From Paraburkholderia caledonica NBRC 102488 (GTDB lineage Bacteria > Pseudomonadota > Gammaproteobacteria > Burkholderiales > Burkholderiaceae), in contig NZ_BAYE01000037.1 in the NCBI RefSeq assembly GCF_000685095.1, positions 1 through 38,950 of the forward strand: a stretch of 38,950 nt of DNA, read 5' to 3'. A program made the position numbers and the translations under genes. This document shows, one piece after another, positions 28,228 to 35,909 of this stretch (positions within the stretch are counted from its first letter, which is position 1; each line of letters opens with the position of its first letter). A model generated the notes under the pieces. The model ran no database searches. It was not told the DNA's origin and worked only from the letters and a program-made list of their open reading frames with translations.

Positions 28228-28983
28228 TTGAACACATTGCCCGTGACCGGATCAGTCGACTGGCACAGCAAAGTCCCGGAAATCACGCTGTCGTTCTGGA
28301 TGGTCAATATCATGTCGACCACAGTGGGCGAGACAGGGGCTGATTTCCTGGCGGTCAATGTGGGCTGGGGCCAAGGCGTCACCAGCTCCGTCATGGCCAC
28401 GTTGCTGGTGACCGCTCTCGTCACTCAGTTGCGCACCCGTCGCTATACCCCCTGGATTTACTGGCTCACTGTAGTCCTGGTTAGCGTCGTCGGCACCCAG
28501 ATCACTGACCTGCTGACCGATGGCCTTGGCGTTAGCCTGTACATCAGCACGTCAGTGTTTGCAGTTGCACTCGCTGCGATTTTCTTCGTCTGGTACCGCG
28601 TCGAACGCACCCTGTCCATCCACGACATAGTGACGCGCAACCGCGAGCTATTCTATTGGGCGGCCATCCTCTGCACGTTCGCGCTCGGAACCGCAGCCGG
28701 GGATCTGGCGACCGAGGCCCTGGGCTTGGGCTTCGTCTGGGGCGCGGTCGTTTTCGGTGCGTTGATCGGCGCCACTTGCGCCATCTGGCGCATGGGTGGC
28801 CATGCCGTGCTGACGTTCTGGATCGCCTACATCCTGAGCCGTCCTTTCGGGGCTGCGCTGGGCGACCTGTTGACGCAAGCCAGAACCTACGGCGGTCTGG
28901 GGATGAGTTCAGGTGCCGCTATACAACCATCTCCTCGGTGTATTTTTTTCGAGCGCCGTACCGGCCGCTTTCAGCCGCGCTAA
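28228..28983 (+). CDS. COG4705 family membrane protein, C-terminus replaced
   Basis: Translation most likely starts at TTG 28228, seven bases after AGGAG, giving MNTLPVTGSVDWHSKVPEI. About seven hydrophobic segments follow. The family, sometimes annotated as a membrane-anchored protein, has no proven function. It is built of a repeated motif, seen here four times: TVGETGADFLAV, VGTQITDLLTDGLG, LGTAAGDLATEALG and FGAALGDLLTQARTYGG. After GGLGMSS near 28910 the last membrane helix expected in relatives is missing. The remaining residues (IQPSPRCIFFERRTGRFQPR) come from DNA that encodes, on the other strand, the start of a chemoreceptor. So the gene has lost its end at a junction and may be a pseudogene, though three repeats and most helices remain. 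Confidence 0.7.
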   Translation: MNTLPVTGSVDWHSKVPEITLSFWMVNIMSTTVGETGADFLAVNVGWGQGVTSSVMATLLVTALVTQLRTRRYTPWIYWLTVVLVSVVGTQITDLLTDGLGVSLYISTSVFAVALAAIFFVWYRVERTLSIHDIVTRNRELFYWAAILCTFALGTAAGDLATEALGLGFVWGAVVFGALIGATCAIWRMGGHAVLTFWIAYILSRPFGAALGDLLTQARTYGGLGMSSGAAIQPSPRCIFFERRTGRFQPR

Positions 28984-29071
28984 TCGACATTGTGATCGCG
29001 AGCATCAGTGCTGCGGTATAAACGGAGATGGTGTTGGTCAGCGCTAACCGGACAGTGGTATTTCTGAACAT
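28919..29071 (-). pseudogene. N-terminal fragment of a methyl-accepting chemotaxis protein
   Basis: The ATG ending at 29071 opens MFRNTTVRLALTNTISVYTA, then ALMLAITMSISAAESG and YTEEMVV before a stop at 28919-28921. This is the signature beginning of Burkholderia Tar-like chemoreceptors: a basic N-terminus, TM1 and the first periplasmic residues. Only about 50 of some 520 residues remain. It converges on the COG4705 gene, and the two broken ends meet at about 28910-28920. Confidence 0.55.
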
Positions 29072-29097
29072 GGTAGTCGTCCACCACCCGCGGAACA

Positions 29098-29131
29098 GAA
29101 AAAAGCGGCGAACGGATTGAACCGTCGCCGC
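29098..29131 (-). terminator. Rho-independent terminator of the porin gene
   Basis: Read on the minus strand, GCGGCGACGG (29131-29122) pairs with CCGTTCGCCGC (29115-29105), leaving a six-base TTCAAT loop and one bulge, followed by six T (29104-29099). It lies 54 bases after the porin stop codon. The strong GC stem and T run make this the clearest terminator in the window. Confidence 0.85.
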
Positions 29132-29184
29132 AGGCTGGAGCACATTTCGTCGATGAATCGGCCAGAAACAGAGGCCCAGAGGGA

Positions 29185-30312
29185 TCAGAAGCGGGTGCGC
29201 ACGCCCGTCGTGAGTTCGAGCTGGTTGGTCGCACCGAACGTCGAGCCCACGGTGTAGCCGCCATGCAGCCTCATGTAATCGCCGGCCAAATACACTTCGG
29301 TGCGCTTGGACAGGTGATAGAACACCGAACCGTACAGCGTTTCCTTGAAGCCGTTATGGAGGCCGGACGCCGGATCGAACGCGCCAATGTTCGCGTTCGG
29401 GATATCGCCATCGCCGTTGTACGCGGCGTTCTTCACGCGCATCTGCTGATAGCCGAGCTGGTAGTCGAGCGGACCCTTCGGCGACACCTTGAGTGACACG
29501 GTCCACGCATTATCCTGACGCTGACCGAGCGAACCCTGATTGCCGAGGTACCGGAAGTAGCCCGCATTGGCGCGCAGAATGCCGAAGTTATAGTTGCCCC
29601 CCACCGACCACGTCTGGTTTGTAAAGCCAACGCGATTTACGTGACTATAGAAGCCCGACACGTCGAAGACGCCACCGTTATACCCGAGTGCTGCCTGGTA
29701 ATTGGCGTTGGAGCCGAAACTCGTTGAGTTGCCAAATGCGTAGCCTGCGCTGGCGAAGATGCCGTTGCTGAACAGCTTCTTCCACGCTACGCCATTGTTA
29801 TAGCGCGTGCCGGTCGCGCTGGCCGCGTAAAAAATCATCTGCTTGAAATTGTTCGAGTTCGTCCAGCCACCCTCTTCCGTAGTCAATCGAGCACTGCCAT
29901 ACGGGTCGCCATAGATAGCGGCTGCGTCGCGGGCAATAGTATTCTGAAAGCCAGCGGTGATCTTGCCGAACGTGTCGTTCTCGACGCCGATCCATGCGTC
30001 ACGGTCGAAGATCTGGCCTGGATCTTCCATCTGCCCGTTGGCGACGACGAATTCGCTCTCGAGACGGAAAATGATTTTCGTGCCGCCACCGATGTCCTCG
30101 GCGCCTTTCAGACCCCAGCGGCTGCCGCTAAACCACGGTTCGCCGTCATTGCCCATGCCGATGACGTGGTTGCCGTTGGCGTCCGCGTGGGTCCGGTACG
30201 TCGGAAAGCTCAGGTCCATCAGTCCGTAAAGCTGGACACTCGACTGTGCGTGTGCACCGGTCGCCTGGCAAACACCGGCCGCGACTGCCAGCGTCAGGTA
30301 TCTCTTCTTCAA
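29185..30312 (-). CDS. Gram-negative general porin (Burkholderia OmpC-like)
   Basis: This outer-membrane trimeric beta-barrel for passive diffusion has 375 residues. The start is TTG ending at 30312, six bases after GAGGAG; no ATG fits, and the signal peptide begins right there (KKRYLTLAVAAGVCQATGA, then HAQSSVQLYG with cleavage after HA). The mature start SSVQLYGLMD, the LKGAEDIGGGTKIIFRLES strand pair, and the terminal ELTTGVRTRF with a final Phe are classic for Burkholderia porins. The constriction-loop region includes DRDAWIGVENDTFGKITAGF. A clear terminator follows. The gene lies 227 bases downstream of a TctD/TctE-like pair on the same strand, which may control it, and a TGTAC-N5-GTACA palindrome sits between them. 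Confidence 0.9.
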   Translation of the reverse strand: MKKRYLTLAVAAGVCQATGAHAQSSVQLYGLMDLSFPTYRTHADANGNHVIGMGNDGEPWFSGSRWGLKGAEDIGGGTKIIFRLESEFVVANGQMEDPGQIFDRDAWIGVENDTFGKITAGFQNTIARDAAAIYGDPYGSARLTTEEGGWTNSNNFKQMIFYAASATGTRYNNGVAWKKLFSNGIFASAGYAFGNSTSFGSNANYQAALGYNGGVFDVSGFYSHVNRVGFTNQTWSVGGNYNFGILRANAGYFRYLGNQGSLGQRQDNAWTVSLKVSPKGPLDYQLGYQQMRVKNAAYNGDGDIPNANIGAFDPASGLHNGFKETLYGSVFYHLSKRTEVYLAGDYMRLHGGYTVGSTFGATNQLELTTGVRTRF

Positions 30313-30474
30313 GTCTGTCTCCTCGAGTTGTTGCGTTGAAAATCTGCTGGTTCGCTTTTGCATCGGCGGCGTTGTTGATCGCGCTTCATCGCGTTTGGCC
30401 TTGCTTGATCTTGCATAGACGTCCGTCACACCATCGTCGAATCGTAGATACCTGAATCCTTCACGCACCTTTCC

Positions 30475-30489
30475 TGTACCATCTGTACA
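30475..30489. promoter_or_regulatory. Palindrome TGTAC-N5-GTACA upstream of the porin gene
   Basis: TGTAC at 30475-30479 and GTACA at 30485-30489 are a perfect inverted repeat with the spacer CATCT. The site is 163 bases upstream of the porin start and 51 bases beyond the regulator stop, inside the porin promoter region. Its form suits a dimeric regulator. Which protein binds is not known; OmpR-family regulators more often use direct repeats. Confidence 0.4.
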
Positions 30490-30539
30490 ACTAAGTAGAT
30501 CTACCGATTCGCCCCGCGTGGACGCTGTTCGGATTGAAG

Positions 30540-31214
30540 TTACTCGATAGCTTGTGGCCGCAGAATGTAGCCGAGGCCACGCAACGTTGTGATTTGCGCG
30601 CTGCAGTTGGCGAGATGCTTGCGTAAGCGGTGAATATAGATGTCTATCGCGTCCGCACTCGGTTCGTCATCGAGACAAAAAACGCTTTCCATCAGGGCGG
30701 ATTTCGATACCGTCTTACCCTTTCGCAACATCAGTGTTTCAAGGATCGTATGTTCACGGCGCCGCAGCGCGAGCCGATCGTCGTTGTGGAAGAACTCACG
30801 GGTGTCGCATATGTAGTGCAGATCGCCACACGTGAGGCATGACGTCATGTCGCCCGATTGCCGGCGAATGAGCGCTTTTATGCGTGCGACCAGTTCGCGC
30901 GCATCGAAGGGCTTGACCACGTAATCGTCGGCACCGGTACTGAAACAATCCACCTTGTCGTCTGTGGATCCATGCGCCGTCAGCATGATGACCGGCACTC
31001 TGTCGCCGCGGCGTCGCAGTCGCGCGAGCACCTCCTTGCCGTCCATCCGCGGCAGCCGAAGGTCGAGCACCACGACGTCGTAGCGTTGCGTTGTCAGCAC
31101 CATGTCCGCGCACTCGCCGTCCGGCACGCTGTCCACCGCGAAGTTCTCGAGGCGCAGCAGATGCGCGATCCAATGTGCAAGCTCAGCGTTGTCTTCGACC
31201 AGTAAAAGCTTCAT
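30540..31214 (-). CDS. TctD/OmpR-type response regulator with linker cysteines
   Basis: This DNA-binding regulator of 224 residues starts at MKLLLVEDNAELAHW (ATG ending at 31214), four bases after GGGGAGG; it follows the kinase gene by 11 bases. The receiver has acidic residues ED near 7-8, phospho-accepting D51 (VVVLDLRLPRMDG), LTAH, and K101 (ADDYVVKPFD). The winged helix includes LRRREHTILETLML and ADAIDIYIHRLRKHL, then LRGLGYILRP. Between the two domains stands SCLTCGDLHYICD, with cysteines at 126, 129 and 136, where relatives usually have a plain linker. Further cysteines are at 35, 90, 180 and 204. Its probable target is the adjacent porin gene. Confidence 0.85.
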   Translation of the reverse strand: MKLLLVEDNAELAHWIAHLLRLENFAVDSVPDGECADMVLTTQRYDVVVLDLRLPRMDGKEVLARLRRRGDRVPVIMLTAHGSTDDKVDCFSTGADDYVVKPFDARELVARIKALIRRQSGDMTSCLTCGDLHYICDTREFFHNDDRLALRRREHTILETLMLRKGKTVSKSALMESVFCLDDEPSADAIDIYIHRLRKHLANCSAQITTLRGLGYILRPQAIE

Positions 31215-31225
31215 CGGACCTCCCC

Positions 31226-32596
31226 TCAATCACGCCACTTCGGCAGACGAACGATCACCCTGAGGCCCGTGTGCCCGTCAACCGCTTTCAATTCGACACT
31301 GCCACCATGCGAGTGCGCGACTTCGCGCACGATCGGCAGTCCAAGGCCCGTTCCTTCCGCATCAGTCGTCCCGCGATAGAAGCGCTCGAATACATGGACG
31401 CGCGACTCCGGCGCAATGCCAGGTCCGTTGTCGACGACCTGCAGCAGGACGTCGTTCGCCTGTTCCTCGCAGGTTGCAGTTACTCGACCGCCCGGCTGGG
31501 TATACCGGATCGCGTTATCGACGAGATTGGTCACTAGAGCGATAAGCAGCATCGTGCTGCCGGCAACGAACGTTGTTCCGTTCAACTCCGCGCCAATATC
31601 GATTCCCCGCCGCTGCGCTGCGTCCACGAGCTCCTCCAGTACGCATGAAACGACAGCGGCGAGGTCGACCTTGGCAGGCGTGCGCTCGCGCGACGAAGAC
31701 TCGGCCTGTGCAAGCAACAGCAGCTGATTGGTCATTTCAGTCATCTTCACAGTGCTGCGACGTATGCCCGCGAGGGCATCACCCAGCATTGGTCCGCAGT
31801 TCTCGCATGGACGCGCGCATTGAACCTGCGCCCCGAGCAACGCGAGTGGCGTGCGTAACTGATGCGCGGCGTCGGCGATGAACTTGCGCTGCGTCGTAGC
31901 GTGCACCTTGAGCCGCGCAATGCATTGATTGATCGCGTCGGCGACCGGGCAGAGCTCCGATGGCAGGCGCTCGATGTTCACAGGCTCGAGCTGTAGAGCG
32001 TCGCGGTCAGCGACGTCACCCTTCAGCCTGACGAGCGGACGCAACTCGAAAGTCAGCCCGATCAGCACAAGCGCAATCACGAGCGCGAGCATGCATCCCT
32101 CGCGCAGCAACTGGGGACGCCAGAGGTTGGCCAGCATCGCCCGATAAGAGGCCTGAGTTTTGCCCACGACTATCGTGACCGGCTCGATTGCACCCGAGTC
32201 GTATAGCTCACGCTCATAAGCCACGACACGAACACGGTTACCGTCCAGCACGGTGTCGTAGAACACGGGCCCCTGCGTTCCCGGAGCAGGCAGCGCGAGA
32301 TCGGGGTTACCGCCCAACAATCGGTCGCGTCCCTTCACGACCCGGTAGAACACCTGGTCCTGATAGGGCGACTCAAATATCTCCAGCGCCGCCGGCGGAA
32401 TCCTCGCGATCAGCGCGCCCTCCTCCCAATCGACGTCTTCGCCGATGATCCGCGCGGACGCAAATAAAGCGTTGTCCTGTAAAAGCCCGGCGGTCTCGCA
32501 AGCCGCGTCATACGACATCACGCCGGTCACTAACATAAACGCCGCGACCGGAACCAGCAGCCACGCAAGCAGCCGTGCGCGCAGGCTTCGCATCAT
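31226..32596 (-). CDS. TctE-type sensor histidine kinase with a cysteine cluster
   Basis: This inner-membrane sensor of 456 residues starts at ATG ending at 32596, with GGAGG ten bases upstream. TM1 is at about 8-28, then a 2CSK_N periplasmic domain (ETAGLLQDNALFASARII, VFYRVVKGRDRLLGGNPDL, GPVFYDTVLDGNRVRVVAYE), TM2 at about 168-184, and a HAMP-like linker. H245 lies in FIADAAHQLRTPLALL; the N-box is TNLVDNAIRYTQ, G1 DNGPGIA, F-box FERFYRG and G2 GTGLGLPI. At the turn of the DHp hairpin it carries CARPCENC with cysteines at 260, 264 and 267, unlike usual TctE proteins. Relatives sense tricarboxylates or other organic acids, usually next to transport genes. Here only a porin follows. Confidence 0.87.
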   Translation of the reverse strand: MMRSLRARLLAWLLVPVAAFMLVTGVMSYDAACETAGLLQDNALFASARIIGEDVDWEEGALIARIPPAALEIFESPYQDQVFYRVVKGRDRLLGGNPDLALPAPGTQGPVFYDTVLDGNRVRVVAYERELYDSGAIEPVTIVVGKTQASYRAMLANLWRPQLLREGCMLALVIALVLIGLTFELRPLVRLKGDVADRDALQLEPVNIERLPSELCPVADAINQCIARLKVHATTQRKFIADAAHQLRTPLALLGAQVQCARPCENCGPMLGDALAGIRRSTVKMTEMTNQLLLLAQAESSSRERTPAKVDLAAVVSCVLEELVDAAQRRGIDIGAELNGTTFVAGSTMLLIALVTNLVDNAIRYTQPGGRVTATCEEQANDVLLQVVDNGPGIAPESRVHVFERFYRGTTDAEGTGLGLPIVREVAHSHGGSVELKAVDGHTGLRVIVRLPKWRD

Positions 32597-33219
32597 GGTC
32601 GACTACCCTCCGCAAAAGCCGCGTGTGAAGCAACTTCAATTAAGGTTCTTGATTCCCGGATGCAGTTCGTCATAGGCCCTCGATATCACGCGGCGCTTCA
32701 TTTGATAAGAGCGCATCCGCGCGCGGCGGGCGCATCGCTGCAAGCACGATTCCTTACGCACGATGCCAGTTCCATCGCGTGCACCGCGCCGGGCATTTTC
32801 TGGTCCCGCTGTTATGCCAAGCCAAATGCAAGCTGAAGCGAAGGTGACCGGATGTGAAACGTTATCTAATCGACAGCTTCACCTTTCTTTTAACAAGGCC
32901 GCTTGGCAATTTTCAGTTGCATTCGCCGCGTGGACTGACGGCGCGATTATGAGACGACAAATCCTTCTCTCCGCTTTCATGGCAATTGATTTTCTTAGGG
33001 GAAATCCATGATCGTAATGCCGCAACTTGCAAAAAGCTTGTCGTGATGGGACGAACGTCGATAGCGGGTCTCGTGCGATTCGCGGGCGCCGTTCGCACGT
33101 CAGGAAAGAGCTATTGGCTTCGCGGCAAGAAGCTCTCGCTTGCGCCGCCGCGCCACCGAACCCGTCATTGTGGGTTTCCTTGCGCCTTTGCGCCGCGGTT
33201 TCTCGGGTTCGACTACCGT
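32597..33219 (+). other. Gene-free stretch of about 620 bases
   Basis: This holds the promoter side of the TctE-type kinase gene and the 3' side of the Ada relic. I see no gene with a start, ribosome site or family resemblance. AAGGTGA at 32845-32851 and TCACCTT at 32878-32884 form a loose inverted repeat, which may be chance. Confidence 0.4.
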
Positions 33220-33760
33220 ACCAATGGCACCGCATGGGTCGCGAGTCCACACTTGCGAGGTATGCCGTGAAGCACCAGTTGTCGCTCGCCGATCTCCTTC
33301 CGGAACCGACGTCGTTGAACCTCCGGACGCTCCCGAACCCTGCATGTCAATGCCACTATGGTGACTGGCAAACGCGTGTCGGTCAGAAGGCGTCTTGCTA
33401 GCAGCAACCTTTGCGTCTGAGCGAATTCGATCATCGACACGCCGTACTCGGCATCGAAAATCGGGCGGAGGTGCCGGTCAATAACGCTATGCTCGCCGCA
33501 AGCTCTGCGAGACTTGCGGTGTTTAGAAAACCCTCTTTATCAGTGCCGCGCCCGCTTGCACAAATTGGGCCGACGCATCTAGCAGTCCATTTCCGAGTGC
33601 CCAACTCTGAGCGGCAGCGCAGACAGGGGGCCAAACCCGGCTTTCCCGGCCGCTGCCATGTTAGGGAAAAATGCGCACTTCTGCCGCTTTGGCGTTCCGA
33701 GGCCCTTGCCGCAGGTTTGCAGAACGCGTTATGGCAGGGCAGGCGGCTGTCCACGCGAAC
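33220..33760 (-). pseudogene. Relic of an Ada-type protein (Ada zinc domain plus AraC HTH)
   Basis: Ada-type proteins take methyl groups from DNA phosphotriesters and activate repair genes; some are fused to AlkA. Pieces occur in order in the minus-strand frames: TPKRQKCAFFPNMAAAGKAG then FGP; in a second frame PGLAPCLRCRSELG; then EGFLNTASLAELAASIA; in another DRHLRPIFDAEYGVSMIEFA, QTQRLLLARRLLTDTRLPVT; and in a third GFGSVRRFNDV, then FRKEIG. This order matches the Ada zinc-binding and AraC domains. At least four frameshifts separate the pieces. The AlkA glycosylase part is not seen. The gene is plainly dead. Confidence 0.7.
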
Positions 33761-33778
33761 ACCGCTCAGCACGAGCAA

Positions 33779-34660
33779 TCAATATACCGCGGGCATACCC
33801 TCTGGACGATGTTTGAAGCGTCGATGAACCCAATAATACTGGGCGGGGATTTTCAGTACTTGGGCCTCGAGAAACTCATTCATGCAGCGTGCGTCATTTG
33901 TGTCGCTTTCCGATGGGAAATCGCTGAGCGGCGCAAAGACGCTCAACCTATACCCTTTGAAATTCGGAAGTACTTCCGTGACGAACGGCACAACGCGTGC
34001 GTGACCCATTTTCGCAAGTCGCGAAACTGAAGTCAGCGTGCATGCGGGGACGCCGAAAAAAGGTACAAAAACAGAATTTTCAATGCCGTGGTCCATGTCC
34101 GCAGCGAGCATGACCGGCTTGCCCTCGTGGAGGAGTCGGACGATCTTCCTGGCGCTTGTCGATCGTTCGATCATCTCTGCGCCGAATCGGCCCCGCTGAC
34201 GTCTGGCCAGATCGCAAAGGCGCCTGTTCGACATATGCGTGTACAAGGAAGCGGCCGGCATCTTCAGTGAGTAAAGCAGGCACCCGATCTCGACGCCCAC
34301 GAAATGAAACCCCATAAAGATCGTGGGCGGAGCATTTCTGTCTTCGAGATCAATCGCGCTTTCGATCTGGACGAGATTTCTGATCCTTTGAGCGCTACCA
34401 AACCATTGAACGCCTCGTTCGAGATAACTGCGTACGACATGCCGAAAATGTTCTCTCGCAAGCTCATCGTACTCGCGTTCCGACTTTTCGGGAAAGCAGA
34501 GGTGCAAGTTGACAAGGACGATATGTTTGCGGCGACTGGGAAGCGCATACAGGGTCGCACCGACTGCGCTGCCAACCCTCGCGACCAATGGATACGGAAG
34601 TATCGAGAGCGTGCGAAGTAAAGCTACGACGAGCAGATGACCCAGTTGTCCCAAGACCAT
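33779..34660 (-). CDS. LpxL/HtrB-like lipid A acyltransferase
   Basis: This inner-membrane acyltransferase of 293 residues adds a secondary acyl chain to lipid A or a related lipid. The N-terminal membrane helix LLVVALLRTLSILPYPLVAR is followed by NLHLCFPEKSEREYDELARE and the catalytic HX4E motif in GFHFVGVEIG (H119, E124). Downstream are MLAADMDHGIENSVFVPFFG and ARVVPFVTEVLPNF, and the end YYWVHRRFKHRPEGMP is the family's usual tail. An AGGAG touches the ATG ending at 34660, which is too close, so translation may really start at the TTG two codons later (ending at 34654, spacing six). It is the only complete lipid A gene here, next to the Ada relic. Confidence 0.85.
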   Translation of the reverse strand: MVLGQLGHLLVVALLRTLSILPYPLVARVGSAVGATLYALPSRRKHIVLVNLHLCFPEKSEREYDELAREHFRHVVRSYLERGVQWFGSAQRIRNLVQIESAIDLEDRNAPPTIFMGFHFVGVEIGCLLYSLKMPAASLYTHMSNRRLCDLARRQRGRFGAEMIERSTSARKIVRLLHEGKPVMLAADMDHGIENSVFVPFFGVPACTLTSVSRLAKMGHARVVPFVTEVLPNFKGYRLSVFAPLSDFPSESDTNDARCMNEFLEAQVLKIPAQYYWVHRRFKHRPEGMPAVY

Positions 34661-34663
34661 CTC

Positions 34664-35262
34664 CTATGTAGTTACCGTCATCCTATCTGATGCGTCCACT
34701 CGTAAATCGCAAATGTTGACCAGGAAAACTACCAAGGCACCGACGCAGTCTTGCCCCCGTTTAAGCAGAGTGTCGACAGGTGTAAATTCCGGCTCCGCTT
34801 CATGGGCCGGCCACTGTATGCAAGCGGATGGCCGATCCCCAACTCGAAAGCTGCCGCTTCGCAGGTGAATCGGTGAACGGCAGCGGCGGGTCCGGCTACG
34901 GTCCTCATCGCGATGCGCGGTTTCAAAGTCTTGGCGCGCGCCGGTATTGGGCGGAGTTCGGCCAGAACGGTCCTTCGCACTCTGTTGGCAAACGTCTGCT
35001 GACGAGCGACGCACCGTCTTTGCAAAGCGAGGGCGAGTTGATTCGAGGACGAGCCACAAGGCCGATGATGATCCCAATTCGGGCGATCGGCTCGCGTGCT
35101 TCTCCACAAGGCAGGGCTTGTGTCATCACGGCCAGCCCTCTGGTTGCCGGTGTTTATGGCCAGCCAGTATGTAGAGGCATTATCCCCGATATGGCGGGTT
35201 GTTCCCGGATGGTGTCCGCTACGGTTGACGTAAAAAATTGCCGCAGCAATCCTGCGCACTGC
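34664..35262 (-). other. Gene-free stretch with a possible IS5-type fragment
   Basis: No complete gene is supported. At about 35195-35262 the minus strand reads AVRRIAAAIFYVNRSG, which resembles the N-terminal part of some IS5-like transposases, but the similarity is short. The frame stays open for 176 codons without further motifs. The remainder shows nothing I can name. Confidence 0.3.
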
Positions 35263-35286
35263 CGTTAACCCGGTAGTAAGGCGCCA

Positions 35287-35404
35287 GGCCGTGAGGTGCA
35301 GGAAGGCCTGCCACGGCCCCGCGCGCCGCTCTCTCAGGCTCTGACCGCCGTTTTCCCGTTGGGATGTCAGGGCTTTTGCGCCAGCCTCATGGGCCGGCTT
35401 TTTT
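35287..35404 (+). ncRNA. Candidate structured RNA ending in a terminator
   Basis: The first element is a long hairpin: GGCCGTG (35287-35293) pairs with CACGGCC (35312-35318), and inside it GCAGG (35298-35302) pairs with CCTGC (35307-35311) around AAGG, with a four-base bulge. CTGAC near 35340 and GTCAG near 35366 can close a second stem-loop. The third is the T-tailed hairpin at 35380-35404. A TTGACG -35 hexamer at 35225-35230 lies upstream, with only a weak -10. It has no open frame with a ribosome site. It could be a small RNA or an attenuating leader of the receiver gene at 35475. I do not recognise a known RNA family. Confidence 0.4.
35380..35404 (+). terminator. T-tailed hairpin upstream of the receiver gene
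   Basis: GCCAGC (35380-35385) and GCCGGC (35393-35398) pair with one mismatch around a seven-base loop, followed by six T (35399-35404). No protein gene on the plus strand ends just before it, so it either closes the candidate RNA or attenuates the receiver gene 70 bases downstream. Confidence 0.6.
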
Positions 35405-35443
35405 CATCCGTCAGCGAAACGTCTGGCAGCGCGGGCACGCGTG

Positions 35444-35461
35444 GTGCACGACACAGTGCAC
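35444..35461. promoter_or_regulatory. GTGCAC-N6-GTGCAC repeat directly before the receiver gene
   Basis: The palindromic hexamer GTGCAC occurs at 35444-35449 and 35456-35461, one base before the GGAGG of the receiver gene. It is both a direct and an inverted repeat. It may be an operator or a hairpin that affects ribosome access. Confidence 0.35.
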
Positions 35462-35474
35462 TGGAGGTCGTTCG

Positions 35475-35909
35475 ATGCTGCTTTCAGAATTATTTCACCG
35501 GGCGCCCCGGCGATGGACCCTGCGTCGGGTCCCGCTTGACGGCGCCCCGTTGCGCATCCTGGTTGTCGACGACAACCAGAATGCGGCGCTTGCCATGGCC
35601 GCCTACCTGTCGCTGGAAAATATCGAGGCCAGGGCGGTTTTCGGCGGAGTGGAGGCGATTGACACGGGACGCGAGTGGGCGCCCCACGTGATCCTGATGG
35701 ACATCTGGATGCCGGATTGCAACGGCTTCGAGGCGGCCCGCGCGCTGCGGCAGGACCCGCGTACCGGCGCCATCGCACTTATTGCCCATACTGCGCTGGA
35801 CGAGGCTGAGGTGCACCGCAAGGTCACCGGAGACGAATTCGACGGCTATGCGCAGAAAGGCTGGCCGCCCGGCCAGCTGCTCACGCTGATCACCGCGCTC
35901 GTCGGATAA
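35475..35909 (+). CDS. Receiver-only response regulator
   Basis: This protein of 144 residues starts at MLLSELFHRAPRRWTLRR (ATG at 35475), seven bases after GGAGG. After about 25 basic residues comes one complete receiver domain: LRILVVDDNQ with D32 and D33, HVILMDIWMPDCNG with phospho-acceptor D76, LIAHTAL with T106, and YAQKGWPP with K128. No output domain follows, so it may act in a phosphorelay or by binding a partner, like CheY or DivK types. Its last 20 bases overlap, tail to tail, the end of a histidine kinase gene on the other strand (35890-37020), its likely partner. The structured element and the GTGCAC repeat lie upstream. Confidence 0.8.
   Translation: MLLSELFHRAPRRWTLRRVPLDGAPLRILVVDDNQNAALAMAAYLSLENIEARAVFGGVEAIDTGREWAPHVILMDIWMPDCNGFEAARALRQDPRTGAIALIAHTALDEAEVHRKVTGDEFDGYAQKGWPPGQLLTLITALVG

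Noticed and set aside
28905..29021. Frameshift that would give COG4705 an alternative C-terminus (TTISSVYFF...)
   Set aside because: The same bases encode the start of a chemoreceptor on the minus strand, so the apparent match is an antisense effect at a junction.
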